This document shows positions 34,288 through 42,865 of a stretch of 64,000 nucleotides of DNA, piece after piece. Position numbers and translations under genes: made by a program. Source of the stretch: 0-14-0-20-45-22 sp041645495 (GTDB lineage Bacteria > Fidelibacterota > UBA2242); the NCBI GenBank assembly GCA_041645495.1, contig JBAZPZ010000003.1:1-64000 (forward strand), written 5' to 3'. The stretch's first letter is position 1, and every line of letters starts with the position of its first letter. Under the pieces are notes generated by a model. It was not told the DNA's origin and did no database searches. It worked only from the letters and a program-made list of their open reading frames with translations.

Positions 34288-34809
34288 ATGAAACCAAAAA
34301 ATAAACTTGCCTATGTCTATCCGGTTTTCGGCGGGATCGGATTATTGGTGATCGATTTTATCGTCAAAAGCATCGCCAATCGACTGCTCCCTTTTCAGAC
34401 TCGCGTCGAAACATGGATTCCTTTTCTTGATTTTTTCAGAACTTACAACACCGGCTATCACTTCATATTCGGGGAAATCGGAAACCAGCGACTCTGGGCG
34501 TACAGCGGCATCGTTCTGGTCATTTTACTGATCTTCACGCTTTACCGTTCGCTTATCAAAGAGACACACGACCGGAGCGGTTTCGTAATCTTTTCGATCA
34601 TTTTAAGTCTCACGATCGGAGCCACCGGAAATGTTCTGGAGATCCTTTTCTTTCATCACGCGACGGATTTCTTTATCTTTGACCCGTTCAAGTGGCCGAG
34701 CAATCTCTGCGATCAATACATCAACGCGATCATCTTCATCATGTTGCCGATCATTTTCATCAAATCCTTTCGGGATAAAAAACGGAGAATTCCCGCTTCG
34801 ACTGAATAA
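34288..34809 (+). CDS. lspA: Divergent lipoprotein signal peptidase-like protein
   Basis: LspA cleaves the signal peptide of diacylated prolipoproteins. This 173-residue, four-helix protein keeps the D...K motif (VIDFIVKSIANR), the N-x-G region (TYNTGYHFIFG) and both catalytic aspartates (ATDFFIF and SNLCDQYINAI). The conserved NLIDR has become NVLEI, losing the D and R. It may be a functional variant or a paralogue with altered specificity. A two-way terminator follows. Confidence 0.7.
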   Translation: MKPKNKLAYVYPVFGGIGLLVIDFIVKSIANRLLPFQTRVETWIPFLDFFRTYNTGYHFIFGEIGNQRLWAYSGIVLVILLIFTLYRSLIKETHDRSGFVIFSIILSLTIGATGNVLEILFFHHATDFFIFDPFKWPSNLCDQYINAIIFIMLPIIFIKSFRDKKRRIPASTE

Positions 34810-34832
34810 TCCGCGATCAGAAAAATAACTGA

Positions 34833-34864
34833 AAACGCCCGACGAAAATTCCCGGCGGGCGTTT
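34833..34864. terminator. Bidirectional terminator between lspA and argF
   Basis: AAACGCCCG (34833-34841) pairs with CGGGCGTTT (34856-34864) around a 14-base loop, with A-rich and T-rich flanks. It lies between convergent genes. Confidence 0.8.
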
Positions 34865-34890
34865 CTATTTTCAAACGATCGAATGACAAA

Positions 34891-35805
34891 TTATCCGAGC
34901 ATGACTTTCAATACGATCGCTTTCTGAATATGCATCCGATTTTCCGCTTCGTCAAAAACGATGGAATTTTCGCTGTCGATGACCTCGTCGGTGATTTCAT
35001 CGCCGCGATGCGCTGGCAGACAGTGCATGATCAGGCAGTCGGATTTAGCGTGTTTGACCAATTCCGCGTTGACCTGATACGGCATAAAATCTTTTTTCCG
35101 TTTTTCAGATTCCGCTTCCTGCCCCATGCTTGCCCACACGTCGGTATAAATCACATCGGCGTTCCGAACGGCTTCGATCGGATTTCGAGTAATCTCCACG
35201 CGGCTGATTCCTGTTTTTCTGGCATTTTCGACGATCGCCGCATTCGGATCGTATCCGGTTGGCGACGCCAGAACGAAGTACATCGGAATTCGCGCCGATA
35301 AATTGATCCACGAATTCGCCACGTTGTTTCCGTCGCCGATGAAGGCAACTTTCAGATTGTCCAGATTTCCGCGGTGTTCCAGAACGGTAAAAATATCCGC
35401 CATGACCTGACACGGATGATTGAGGTCGGTCAATCCGTTGATGACCGGCACGCTTGAATATTTTGCGAGTTCAAGAATATGAGCGTGATCGAATAACCGC
35501 GCCATGATGACGTCGTCGTAGCGGGAAATCACGCGCGCGATGTCTCTGACGGCTTCGCGTTTGCCGATTCCGATGTCGTTGGGACCGAGATAGATCGCGT
35601 GACCGCCCAGTTGCGTCATTCCCGTCTCAAACGAGATGCGGGTGCGGGCGGACGGTTTGGCGAAAATCATCGCCATCGTTTTTCCTTTCAGCGGCGTATA
35701 TTCGATGCCTTCCCGGACGAATTTTTTCAGTTTCGCCGCCAGCTGAAATGTCTCGTGAATTTCATCGGTAGAAAAATCGGTGATGTATAAAAAATCCCGT
35801 TTCAT
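34891..35805 (-). CDS. argF: Ornithine carbamoyltransferase
   Basis: The enzyme makes citrulline from ornithine and carbamoyl phosphate. The 304-residue protein has the carbamoyl-phosphate motif PSARTRISFETG (the usual STRTR with Ala at the second position), the ornithine-side NHPCQVMAD and HCLPAHRG near the C-terminus. It follows hslU by 53 bases on the same strand. No other arginine gene is adjacent; the only other one in the window is the broken argD. Confidence 0.94.
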   Translation of the reverse strand: MKRDFLYITDFSTDEIHETFQLAAKLKKFVREGIEYTPLKGKTMAMIFAKPSARTRISFETGMTQLGGHAIYLGPNDIGIGKREAVRDIARVISRYDDVIMARLFDHAHILELAKYSSVPVINGLTDLNHPCQVMADIFTVLEHRGNLDNLKVAFIGDGNNVANSWINLSARIPMYFVLASPTGYDPNAAIVENARKTGISRVEITRNPIEAVRNADVIYTDVWASMGQEAESEKRKKDFMPYQVNAELVKHAKSDCLIMHCLPAHRGDEITDEVIDSENSIVFDEAENRMHIQKAIVLKVMLG

Positions 35806-35858
35806 TGAGTTCTCCCTGTATTGATATTTTCCAAATGAATCGATCTGTCAGTAAACGA

Positions 35859-37217
35859 TTAAAGGATGTACCGGCTCAAATCCCGATCTTTGACGATGTC
35901 CGCAAGCCGGGAAATCACCATGTCGCGCGTGATGCGCACTTCGCGGATGTTGTCGTCGGGAACGTTGAATAAAATGTCCTCCAACAGCATCGTGAGAATC
36001 GTATGCAGACGTCTGGCGCCGATATTTTCCATTTTTTCATTCACTTCAGCGGCGATCTGAGCGATCTCTTCAACCGCATCGTCCTCGAAAATCAGATTAA
36101 CCTTTTCTGTTTCGAGCAATGCCGAATACTGTTTCAGCAGGGCGTTCCGCGGATTTTTCAATATCTGAACGAACTCATCCTTGCCGAGACTGTCCATTTC
36201 CACGCGGATCGGAAATCTGCCCTGAAGTTCCGGAATCAGGTCGCTGGGTTTCGTCATGTGAAAAGCGCCGGCTGAAATGAACAGCACATGGTCGGTATTA
36301 ACAACGCCGAACTTCGTCTGGACACTGGAGCCTTCGACAATTGGTAAAATATCGCGCTGAACGCCTTCGCGCGAAATGTCCGGTCCGTGCGACGACTCGC
36401 CGCTTTTCGACGCGATTTTGTCAATTTCATCCAGGAAAACGATGCCGGTTTCCTCGACGCGCCGGATCGCTTCCTTAACGACAAAATCCATATCGATCAG
36501 CTTCTGCGCCTCTTCCTGCGAGAAGATGTTGCGCGATTCCGCGACGGTCGCTTTCTGGAGTTTTTTCTTCTGCGGAAAAGCGCTTCCCAGCATTTCCGTC
36601 AAGTTGACGCCCATTTCTTCCAATCCGGCCGGACCGAAAACCTGCATCATCGGCATCGATGCCTGCGAGACGGAGATTTCGATGACGCGATTTTCCATCG
36701 AGCCGTTTTCCAGCATTTCCCGGAATTTTTCCCGTGTTCGTGAAAATTGATCGTCTTTCTCAAAAGTCTCATCAATGATCGCATGCGCTTTCTTCTGCGG
36801 CGGTAATAAAATATCCAGAATCCGTTCGTTCGCCATGCGATGCGCTTGTTCGTCGACCTCCACCATCCGTTCCGCTTTGACCAAATTGACCGATATGCCT
36901 GTCAAATCACGGATTATGGATTCGACATCCCGACCGACATAGCCGACTTCGGTGAATTTCGACGCTTCAACTTTGATGAATGGCGCATTCGACAGATTCG
37001 AAAGACGCCGGGCAATTTCCGTTTTTCCGACGCCGGTTGGCCCGATCAAAATGATGTTGTTTGGTAGAATATCCTCTTTGATCGGCCCTTTCACCCGCTG
37101 ACGACGCCACCGATTTCTTAAAGCGATGGCGACCGCTTTTTTAGCCTTCGCCTGACCGATGATGTAGGCGTCGAGTTCCTGAACGATTTCCCGCGGAGTC
37201 AATTCTTTTTTTCTCAT
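35859..37217 (-). CDS. hslU: ATP-dependent protease ATPase subunit HslU
   Basis: HslU is the AAA+ unfoldase of the HslUV protease. At 452 residues it is normal length. Walker A is GPTGVGKTEIARRL, Walker B is IVFLDEIDKIA, and the sensor region GRFPIRVEMDSL and C-terminal SRYIL (which docks in HslV) are present. It overlaps hslV by four bases. The intermediate domain is present between the Walker motifs. Confidence 0.97.
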   Translation of the reverse strand: MRKKELTPREIVQELDAYIIGQAKAKKAVAIALRNRWRRQRVKGPIKEDILPNNIILIGPTGVGKTEIARRLSNLSNAPFIKVEASKFTEVGYVGRDVESIIRDLTGISVNLVKAERMVEVDEQAHRMANERILDILLPPQKKAHAIIDETFEKDDQFSRTREKFREMLENGSMENRVIEISVSQASMPMMQVFGPAGLEEMGVNLTEMLGSAFPQKKKLQKATVAESRNIFSQEEAQKLIDMDFVVKEAIRRVEETGIVFLDEIDKIASKSGESSHGPDISREGVQRDILPIVEGSSVQTKFGVVNTDHVLFISAGAFHMTKPSDLIPELQGRFPIRVEMDSLGKDEFVQILKNPRNALLKQYSALLETEKVNLIFEDDAVEEIAQIAAEVNEKMENIGARRLHTILTMLLEDILFNVPDDNIREVRITRDMVISRLADIVKDRDLSRYIL

Positions 37218-37771
37218 AAATCGATGACCGTAAAACAGTTGTTCGTGTAAATGCAGATTTCGGAAGCGACCCGGAGCGATTCTTCGACGATTTCGTGCGC
37301 CGAAAGGTCGCTGTGTTTCATCAGAGCGCGTGCGGCGGCCGTCGCAAATGCCCCGCCGCTCCCGATGGCGATGATGTCGTCGTCCGGCTCGATCACATCG
37401 CCCGTGCCGGAAATGATGAGAAGCGTTTCCTTGCTCATTACCGTCAGGAGCGCCTCCAGTTGACGCAAATATTTATCCGTCCGCCATAACTTGGCCAATT
37501 CGACGGCAGATCGGTTCAGATTACCTTTATATTTTTCGAGCATCGGCTCGAATTTTTCAAACAACGTAAACGCATCGGCTGAAGCGCCGGCAAAACCAAC
37601 CAGAATCGTGTCGTTGTACATTTTCCGCACTTTTTTCGTGTGGTGCTTCATGATCGTTTGGCCGATAGTCACCTGACCATCGCTACCCATGGAAATCAAA
37701 CCGTTCCGACGCACGCCGATCACCGTCGTCGAACGGATTTCCTCGCGGTGTACAAATTCCTGTTTTTCCAT
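37214..37771 (-). CDS. hslV: ATP-dependent protease peptidase subunit HslV
   Basis: HslV is the threonine protease of HslUV. I choose ATG 37771 (GGAAGG six bases ahead) over a TTG 12 bases earlier. The catalytic threonine lies in STTVIGVRRNG, so a propeptide of about 14 residues must be removed, longer than in E. coli where only Met is cut. GSDGQVTIGQTIMK is the conserved core. The gene follows rpoN and precedes hslU. Confidence 0.96.
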   Translation of the reverse strand: MEKQEFVHREEIRSTTVIGVRRNGLISMGSDGQVTIGQTIMKHHTKKVRKMYNDTILVGFAGASADAFTLFEKFEPMLEKYKGNLNRSAVELAKLWRTDKYLRQLEALLTVMSKETLLIISGTGDVIEPDDDIIAIGSGGAFATAAARALMKHSDLSAHEIVEESLRVASEICIYTNNCFTVIDL

Positions 37772-37841
37772 TTTGCCTTCCAAATGTTCTATCAGACAGT
37801 TTATTCTTGTCGGAAATCCCGGCAGAAATGATCCGGCGTTT

Positions 37842-39227
37842 TTAGATATTCCGGCGCAAACGCGCGACGGATATTTTGTGTTGCTCGCGGTACTTCGCCA
37901 CAGTGCGCCGGGCGACTGAAAAACCCTCCTTTTTCAGGAGTTTCGCCAATTGATCGTCGCTGTAAGGTCGTTGTTTGTTTTCCGCCTCGACGATTTCTTT
38001 CAGTTTTTCTTTGACGATTCGGGTCGAGATTTCCTCACCGTCCTCGTCTTTCATGCCTTCGTTGAAAAAGAATTTCAATTCGTAGATGCCGGAAGTCAAC
38101 TGCACATATTTTCCGCTCGTTACGCGGCTGATCGTCGAAATGTCCATATTGATTTCTTCGGCGATGTCTTTGAGGATCATCGGCTTCAGCGGCTTCTGTG
38201 TATCCTCGAAAAAGTTCCGCTGTTTGGCGATGATGGCTTTCACGACGCGGATCATGGTCATCCGGCGTTGTTGAATTGCCTGAATGAACCACTTCGCCGA
38301 GTCGATTTTCTTTTTCAAATATGCTTTAGCCTCAGCGGTTGTCGATGAACCGTTGGCGACCATATCCATATAGCTGGAACTGATGCGCAGTTCCGGAACC
38401 CGAGAATCATTCACCTCGACGATAAATTCTCCGTCGATTTTTTCGACGATCAAATCCGGAACGATATAACGCGGTTCGGGGCTGGTCAAAGAGGCGCCCG
38501 GTTTCGGATTCAGCCGGACGATCAATTCACTCGCCGTGTGCATCCGTTCCTGATTCCAGCCGAGCGTTTTCATAATGACCGCAAACCGTTTATTGGCAAA
38601 ATCGTCGAAGAAATCGCGAACGATCACCGCCGCGTCCTCCGAATTCGGGATTTGTTTCAATTGGATAAGAAGACATTCGTTCAGGTCGCGCGCGCCGATT
38701 CCCGGCGGATCGAATCGCTGAACCTGTTTGAGGACATTTAATGCTTTCTGCTCGGGCGTACCCAAGCCATAGGCGATATTTTCGATCGGAACCATCAAAT
38801 AGCCGCGGTCGTCGATATTCCAGATGATCTCAGAAGCGATTTTTTGATCAATTTCGTCGAAGTTCATCAACTTGATTTGTTCGAAAAGATGATCGACCAA
38901 TCCACGCGGAGATGGCTGAACATAGCGGCCTTGTTTGACATTGTGATCGTATTCTTGCTTCGGCTCATAATCGTCGTTCTGAGGCAGAATATCTTCCCAG
39001 TTGATCTCGTCCTTTTCGTTGGGTTCCTTATCGGACACCGGCTCGGTGGATTCTTCGGGATATTCTGGCTCGACTTCTTCCAGCACTGGATTCTGTTCCA
39101 ATTCCTGCGTGACTCTGGCTTCGAGTGCCAGCGTTGTCAGTTGCAGGATCGTTGATTGAAGAATCTGCTGGGGCGTGAGCCGAAGTTCCTGAGAGAGTCT
39201 CTGAATTTGTGATTGACTCAGTTGCAT
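37842..39227 (-). CDS. rpoN: RNA polymerase sigma-54 factor
   Basis: This alternative sigma factor needs AAA+ activators and reads -24/-12 promoters. The 461-residue protein has the Gln/Leu-rich region I (LTPQQILQSTILQLTTLA), an acidic region II (about 50-95), the core-binding region and the RpoN box ARRTVAKYRE near the C-terminus. Its ATG overlaps the lptB stop by one base. This position after lptB is conserved in many Gram-negative bacteria. Confidence 0.97.
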   Translation of the reverse strand: MQLSQSQIQRLSQELRLTPQQILQSTILQLTTLALEARVTQELEQNPVLEEVEPEYPEESTEPVSDKEPNEKDEINWEDILPQNDDYEPKQEYDHNVKQGRYVQPSPRGLVDHLFEQIKLMNFDEIDQKIASEIIWNIDDRGYLMVPIENIAYGLGTPEQKALNVLKQVQRFDPPGIGARDLNECLLIQLKQIPNSEDAAVIVRDFFDDFANKRFAVIMKTLGWNQERMHTASELIVRLNPKPGASLTSPEPRYIVPDLIVEKIDGEFIVEVNDSRVPELRISSSYMDMVANGSSTTAEAKAYLKKKIDSAKWFIQAIQQRRMTMIRVVKAIIAKQRNFFEDTQKPLKPMILKDIAEEINMDISTISRVTSGKYVQLTSGIYELKFFFNEGMKDEDGEEISTRIVKEKLKEIVEAENKQRPYSDDQLAKLLKKEGFSVARRTVAKYREQHKISVARLRRNI

Positions 39228-39949
39228 TATCTGTCCAGTTTAAAACTGTCGCCTAAGTAGAGTCGTTTCGCGTCCTCGTCATTCGCCAGGAAGCCGGACG
39301 TCCCGGACTTCAGGATGTTGCCTTCGAACATGAGATACGATCGGTCGGTGATCGATAGTGTTTCGTGCACGTTGTGGTCTGTAATGAGAACGCCGATATT
39401 GCGGGATCTCAGATTGATGACGATTTTCTGAATATCTTCCACAGCGATCGGATCGACACCGACAAACGGTTCATCGAGAAGAATAAAATCGGGATTGGTC
39501 ACCAAAGCGCGGGTAATTTCCGTCCGGCGCCTTTCGCCGCCCGATAGCGTGTAGGCTTTGCTTTTCCGGAATTTCCGGATGTTCAGCTCGTCTAACAGCG
39601 ATTCCAGCCGATCCGTTCGCTCCTGTTTTGAAATATCCAGCGTCTGCAAAACCAGCATCAGGTTTTGCTCGACGGTCAGTTTTCGGAAGACCGAAGGCTC
39701 TTGCGCAAGATAACCGACGCCGAGTTGCGCCCGACGATACATCGGCAGTTTCGTGATTTCCATGTCGTCGATAAATACTTTTCCGGCGATCGGTTTGATC
39801 ATTCCGGTAAACATGTGAAAAGTAGTGGTTTTCCCGGCGCCGTTCGGGCCCAGCAGACCGACGATTTCGCCTTTGGCGACCTGAATCGAAACGCCGTTGA
39901 CCACTTTTCGTTTACCGTACGTTTTGCAGAGCGCTTCGCCGCGAAGCAC
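39227..39949 (-). CDS. lptB: LPS export ABC transporter ATP-binding protein
   Basis: LptB powers extraction of lipopolysaccharide from the inner membrane with LptF/LptG. The 240-residue ATPase has Walker A GLLGPNGAGKTT, signature YTLSGGERRRTEI and Walker B ILLDEPFVGVDP. The start is GTG 39949; no ATG lies between it and the lptC stop. It lies 37 bases after lptC, and no lptA gene is between them. Confidence 0.95.
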   Translation of the reverse strand: MLRGEALCKTYGKRKVVNGVSIQVAKGEIVGLLGPNGAGKTTTFHMFTGMIKPIAGKVFIDDMEITKLPMYRRAQLGVGYLAQEPSVFRKLTVEQNLMLVLQTLDISKQERTDRLESLLDELNIRKFRKSKAYTLSGGERRRTEITRALVTNPDFILLDEPFVGVDPIAVEDIQKIVINLRSRNIGVLITDHNVHETLSITDRSYLMFEGNILKSGTSGFLANDEDAKRLYLGDSFKLDR

Positions 39950-39986
39950 TTTGTTCTCAACCAGGACAGGTGATGTTGTTTCCGTG

Positions 39987-40520
39987 CTAATCGTTGAACT
40001 CCCTTTCCGTTACGCCGGTCGGCTTGCGGATGATCCAGTTTTTGAGGTCCGAATCGGACTCGAAGCCGACGCCATTCAGCGTATCCTGTTCGGTGACAAA
40101 TGTGATGAATCCGTCAGATAGAATCCGTTCTCTCTCATGATTCCATTTGAGTTCCTGAGTATAGAGCGTCACGCCGCTGTCCGACACGACAACGACATTT
40201 CCCTTGGCGATCAGATCGTTGGTGCTTTCATAGACGATCGCCGTTTTGGCTTTCAAATGCGAGAGATGTCGTTCTTCGTTGTTGAAAAAATCGATCTCGA
40301 CGTTTTCGTCCATCGAAACATAGGCCATGTTGTTGTATTTCGTCAGATGTCCGGCATCGACGAGCGCACGTTTCTGTCCATCTTTCGTCAGCGTAATCTG
40401 AGATGACCAGCTTTCCTGATCCGGATATTGTCTTTCCGGTTCGTTCAATTGTTCTTCGGTCATTTTCGAGCAACCGGCCAACCAAAGAAAAATCATGGAC
40501 AGGATGAGTAATTTCTTCAA
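39987..40520 (-). CDS. lptC: LptC-like lipoprotein
   Basis: LptC receives lipopolysaccharide from LptBFG at the periplasmic face. I place the start at TTG 40520, which overlaps the kdsD stop as TTGA. This gives 177 residues with a lipobox (IFLWLAGCSK). The beta-jellyroll LptC/OstA-like body follows, with HLTKYNNMAYVSMDENVEID and GVTLYTQELKW. The open frame runs farther upstream but only as a shadow of kdsD. LptC is usually membrane-anchored by a helix; here lipid anchoring is predicted. Confidence 0.82.
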   Translation of the reverse strand: MKKLLILSMIFLWLAGCSKMTEEQLNEPERQYPDQESWSSQITLTKDGQKRALVDAGHLTKYNNMAYVSMDENVEIDFFNNEERHLSHLKAKTAIVYESTNDLIAKGNVVVVSDSGVTLYTQELKWNHERERILSDGFITFVTEQDTLNGVGFESDSDLKNWIIRKPTGVTEREFND

Positions 40521-41497
40521 GATAAAATCCCGTATCGTAAAATATCGTGAATATGAATGATGCCGATCGGTCTGCCCGCCTTCACTTCGGAATAAACGAA
40601 CAGATTGGTGATCGCATATTCTTCCATCAGGTGAAGCGCGTCGATTGCGAGGCAATTCGATTCGATCCATTTGGGATTCTTTGACATGATATCTTTGGCG
40701 ACCTTGTTCAGGAAATTGCTCCGTTTTTCCAAACCGCGCCGCAAATCGCCATCCGTGATGACGCCGATCAGGTTTTCGTCCTTGTCCAAAACGCCGACGA
40801 TTCCGAATCCCTTTTTCGTCATGATGAAAAGTGATTGTTTGATGTCGTCGCTGGCGGAAACTAACGGAATCTGTTCGCCTTCGTGCATGAGGTCTTCGAC
40901 GGTCGTCAGCAGTCTTCGTCCCAGCGAACCGCCCGGATGAAAAGCCGCAAAGTCGTTTTGGTCGATTTTTTTCCTGGTCATCAGCGCGATGGCCAGCGCG
41001 TCGCCCATCGCCAATGTGACGACGGTACTCGCCGTCGGGACCATATTCAACGGATCTGCTTCCGTCGTGACCTGCGTGTTCAGGACGATGTTGCATTTTT
41101 TTGCGAGCGTCGAGTTGGTTCTGCCGAGCAAACCGATGATCGGAACGGCATTTTTTTTCAAAAAAGGAACGAGGTGAATGACTTCGTCGGTCTCGCCGCT
41201 GTTGGAAATGAGAATCACCGTGTCGTTTTTGGAAATACCGCCGAGATCGCCGTGTCCCGCTTCGTAGGCGTGAATGAAGAAACTCGGCGTTCCGGCGCTC
41301 GAAAGCGTCGCCGCAATTTTACCTCCGATATGCCCGGATTTCCCGACACCGGTTACGATGATCTTTCCCTTTGTTTTTTGGATCAGTTCGACGGCTTTTT
41401 CGAAGTTTTCGTCGATTCTTTCTTCCAGTGCGGCAACCGCCGACGCTTCGATCCGGATCAGGTCAATCGCTTTTCCGATGTAATCTTTTGCCGTCAT
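40517..41497 (-). CDS. kdsD: Arabinose-5-phosphate isomerase
   Basis: The enzyme turns ribulose 5-phosphate into arabinose 5-phosphate for Kdo synthesis. The 326-residue protein has a SIS sugar-isomerase domain (VTGVGKSGHIGGKIAATLSS, then ISNSGETDEVIHL) and two C-terminal CBS domains (from about residue 205). It is adjacent to kdsC by one base and overlaps lptC, as expected for a Kdo locus. Confidence 0.96.
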   Translation of the reverse strand: MTAKDYIGKAIDLIRIEASAVAALEERIDENFEKAVELIQKTKGKIIVTGVGKSGHIGGKIAATLSSAGTPSFFIHAYEAGHGDLGGISKNDTVILISNSGETDEVIHLVPFLKKNAVPIIGLLGRTNSTLAKKCNIVLNTQVTTEADPLNMVPTASTVVTLAMGDALAIALMTRKKIDQNDFAAFHPGGSLGRRLLTTVEDLMHEGEQIPLVSASDDIKQSLFIMTKKGFGIVGVLDKDENLIGVITDGDLRRGLEKRSNFLNKVAKDIMSKNPKWIESNCLAIDALHLMEEYAITNLFVYSEVKAGRPIGIIHIHDILRYGILS

Positions 41498-41498
41498 T

Positions 41499-42047
41499 TT
41501 AGATGTCCTTATAGGTGTCCTTTGTCAGGATTTCCAGCGCCGGAACGAATTTCTCCTGCGCCTTTAAAATCAATTCGATCGCCTCGCGAAGCGCTCCGTC
41601 ACCGCCGTTTCTTTGTGTCACGTAAATGGCGCATTTTTTGACTTCGGGAAGCGCATTGGCGACGGAAATCGGGACGCCGACGCGTTTGAGAATGGGAATA
41701 TCAATGAGATCGTCGCCAATATAGGCAACTTCATCGTCGGAAACCTGAAATTTTTTCTTGATCTCGGCGTACGGCTCCAGTTTGGCCAAATTTCCCTGAA
41801 ACAGATTTTCCTCCAGATGCAGTTCTTTCATCCGATACGCAGTGACGCCCGAATGCCGCCCGGAAATGATGGCCAGCGGAAATTTCACCGCGCGAAGCAA
41901 AGCGACACCGGCGCCGTCGAACACATGAAAGCGCTTGAATTCCATGCCGTTCTCACCGATAAACAGCGAACCGTCGGTAAAAACGCCATCGACGTCGGCG
42001 ACGAGAATTTTAAGTTTTTTCAGTCGATCTATGAGTTCGTTCGTCAA
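41499..42047 (-). CDS. kdsC: 3-deoxy-D-manno-octulosonate 8-phosphate phosphatase
   Basis: KdsC removes phosphate from Kdo 8-phosphate. The 182-residue HAD-family protein lacks a cap domain, as KdsC does, and starts the fold with LVADVDGVFTDGSL, the nucleophile and acid/base aspartates. IISGRHSGVT and YIGDDLIDIPILKRVG are the other HAD motifs. It overlaps kdsA by four bases. Confidence 0.94.
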   Translation of the reverse strand: MTNELIDRLKKLKILVADVDGVFTDGSLFIGENGMEFKRFHVFDGAGVALLRAVKFPLAIISGRHSGVTAYRMKELHLEENLFQGNLAKLEPYAEIKKKFQVSDDEVAYIGDDLIDIPILKRVGVPISVANALPEVKKCAIYVTQRNGGDGALREAIELILKAQEKFVPALEILTKDTYKDI

Positions 42048-42865
42048 TGTGATTCATTCCTTACCAAAATGGATAATTCGATCAATTTGTGAAGCAATTG
42101 CGGGAGTTCGTCGAGCGGAAATTGGGTAGCGCGATCGCTTTTCGCTTCACTGACATTGTCGTGAACTTCCATAAAAATGCCGTCGCATCCAGCTGCGATC
42201 ATCGCCTTCGTCAGCGTTGGAATGTATTTCCGGTCGCCGCCCGTGATCGTTCCGCCCGGAATTTGGGCGCTGTGCGTCGCATCGAAAATCACCGGATAGC
42301 CGGTTTCCTGCATGATCGGAATCGAGCGCGCGTCCGTCACCAAATTTCCATATCCGAAGCAGGCGCCACGTTCCGTCAGCAAAATCGCGCGATTTCCAGT
42401 CGATTCGACTTTCCGTATCGGATGAATCATATCGAATGGCGAGACGAATTGGCCTTTCTTGATGTTCACCGGCTTCCCGGTTTGACCGGCCGCGATCAGG
42501 AGATCGGTCTGTCGGCATAAAAACGCCGGGATTTGTAAGACATCGACGACTTCCGCCGCCGGTTTCGCGTGCGACGGTTCATGGATGTCGGCCAAAACCG
42601 GAACTTGAAATTGCGTTCGCACTTCCTGGAGAATTTTCAATCCTTCGTCCAATCCGGGGCCGCGAAAGGAATCGACGGACGTCCGGTTGGCTTTATCATA
42701 GGACGACTTGAAGACGAACGGAAATTTCTGCGATTCGGAAAGACTTTTCAGCCGTTCCGCCATTCTCAGACAATGATCGCGACTTTCGATCACGCACGGA
42801 CCGAGAATGAAAACCAGCGGATGACGACCGCCGACCGGAATGCCGCTAATATTTACTTCCGTCAT
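42044..42865 (-). CDS. kdsA: 2-dehydro-3-deoxyphosphooctonate aldolase (Kdo 8-phosphate synthase)
   Basis: The enzyme condenses phosphoenolpyruvate with arabinose 5-phosphate. Read from ATG 42865, which overlaps the pyrG stop by four bases, it is 273 residues, normal for KdsA. FILGPCVIESRD, FKSSYDKANRTS and FDATHSAQIPGG are family motifs. A longer frame upstream is only the shadow of pyrG. Confidence 0.96.
   Translation of the reverse strand: MTEVNISGIPVGGRHPLVFILGPCVIESRDHCLRMAERLKSLSESQKFPFVFKSSYDKANRTSVDSFRGPGLDEGLKILQEVRTQFQVPVLADIHEPSHAKPAAEVVDVLQIPAFLCRQTDLLIAAGQTGKPVNIKKGQFVSPFDMIHPIRKVESTGNRAILLTERGACFGYGNLVTDARSIPIMQETGYPVIFDATHSAQIPGGTITGGDRKYIPTLTKAMIAAGCDGIFMEVHDNVSEAKSDRATQFPLDELPQLLHKLIELSILVRNESH

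Noticed and set aside
40521..41096. Upstream extension of the LptC open frame
   Set aside because: It is rich in Arg/Gly/Asp and out of frame with kdsD, which occupies this DNA. The TTG at 40520 gives a proper lipoprotein signal.
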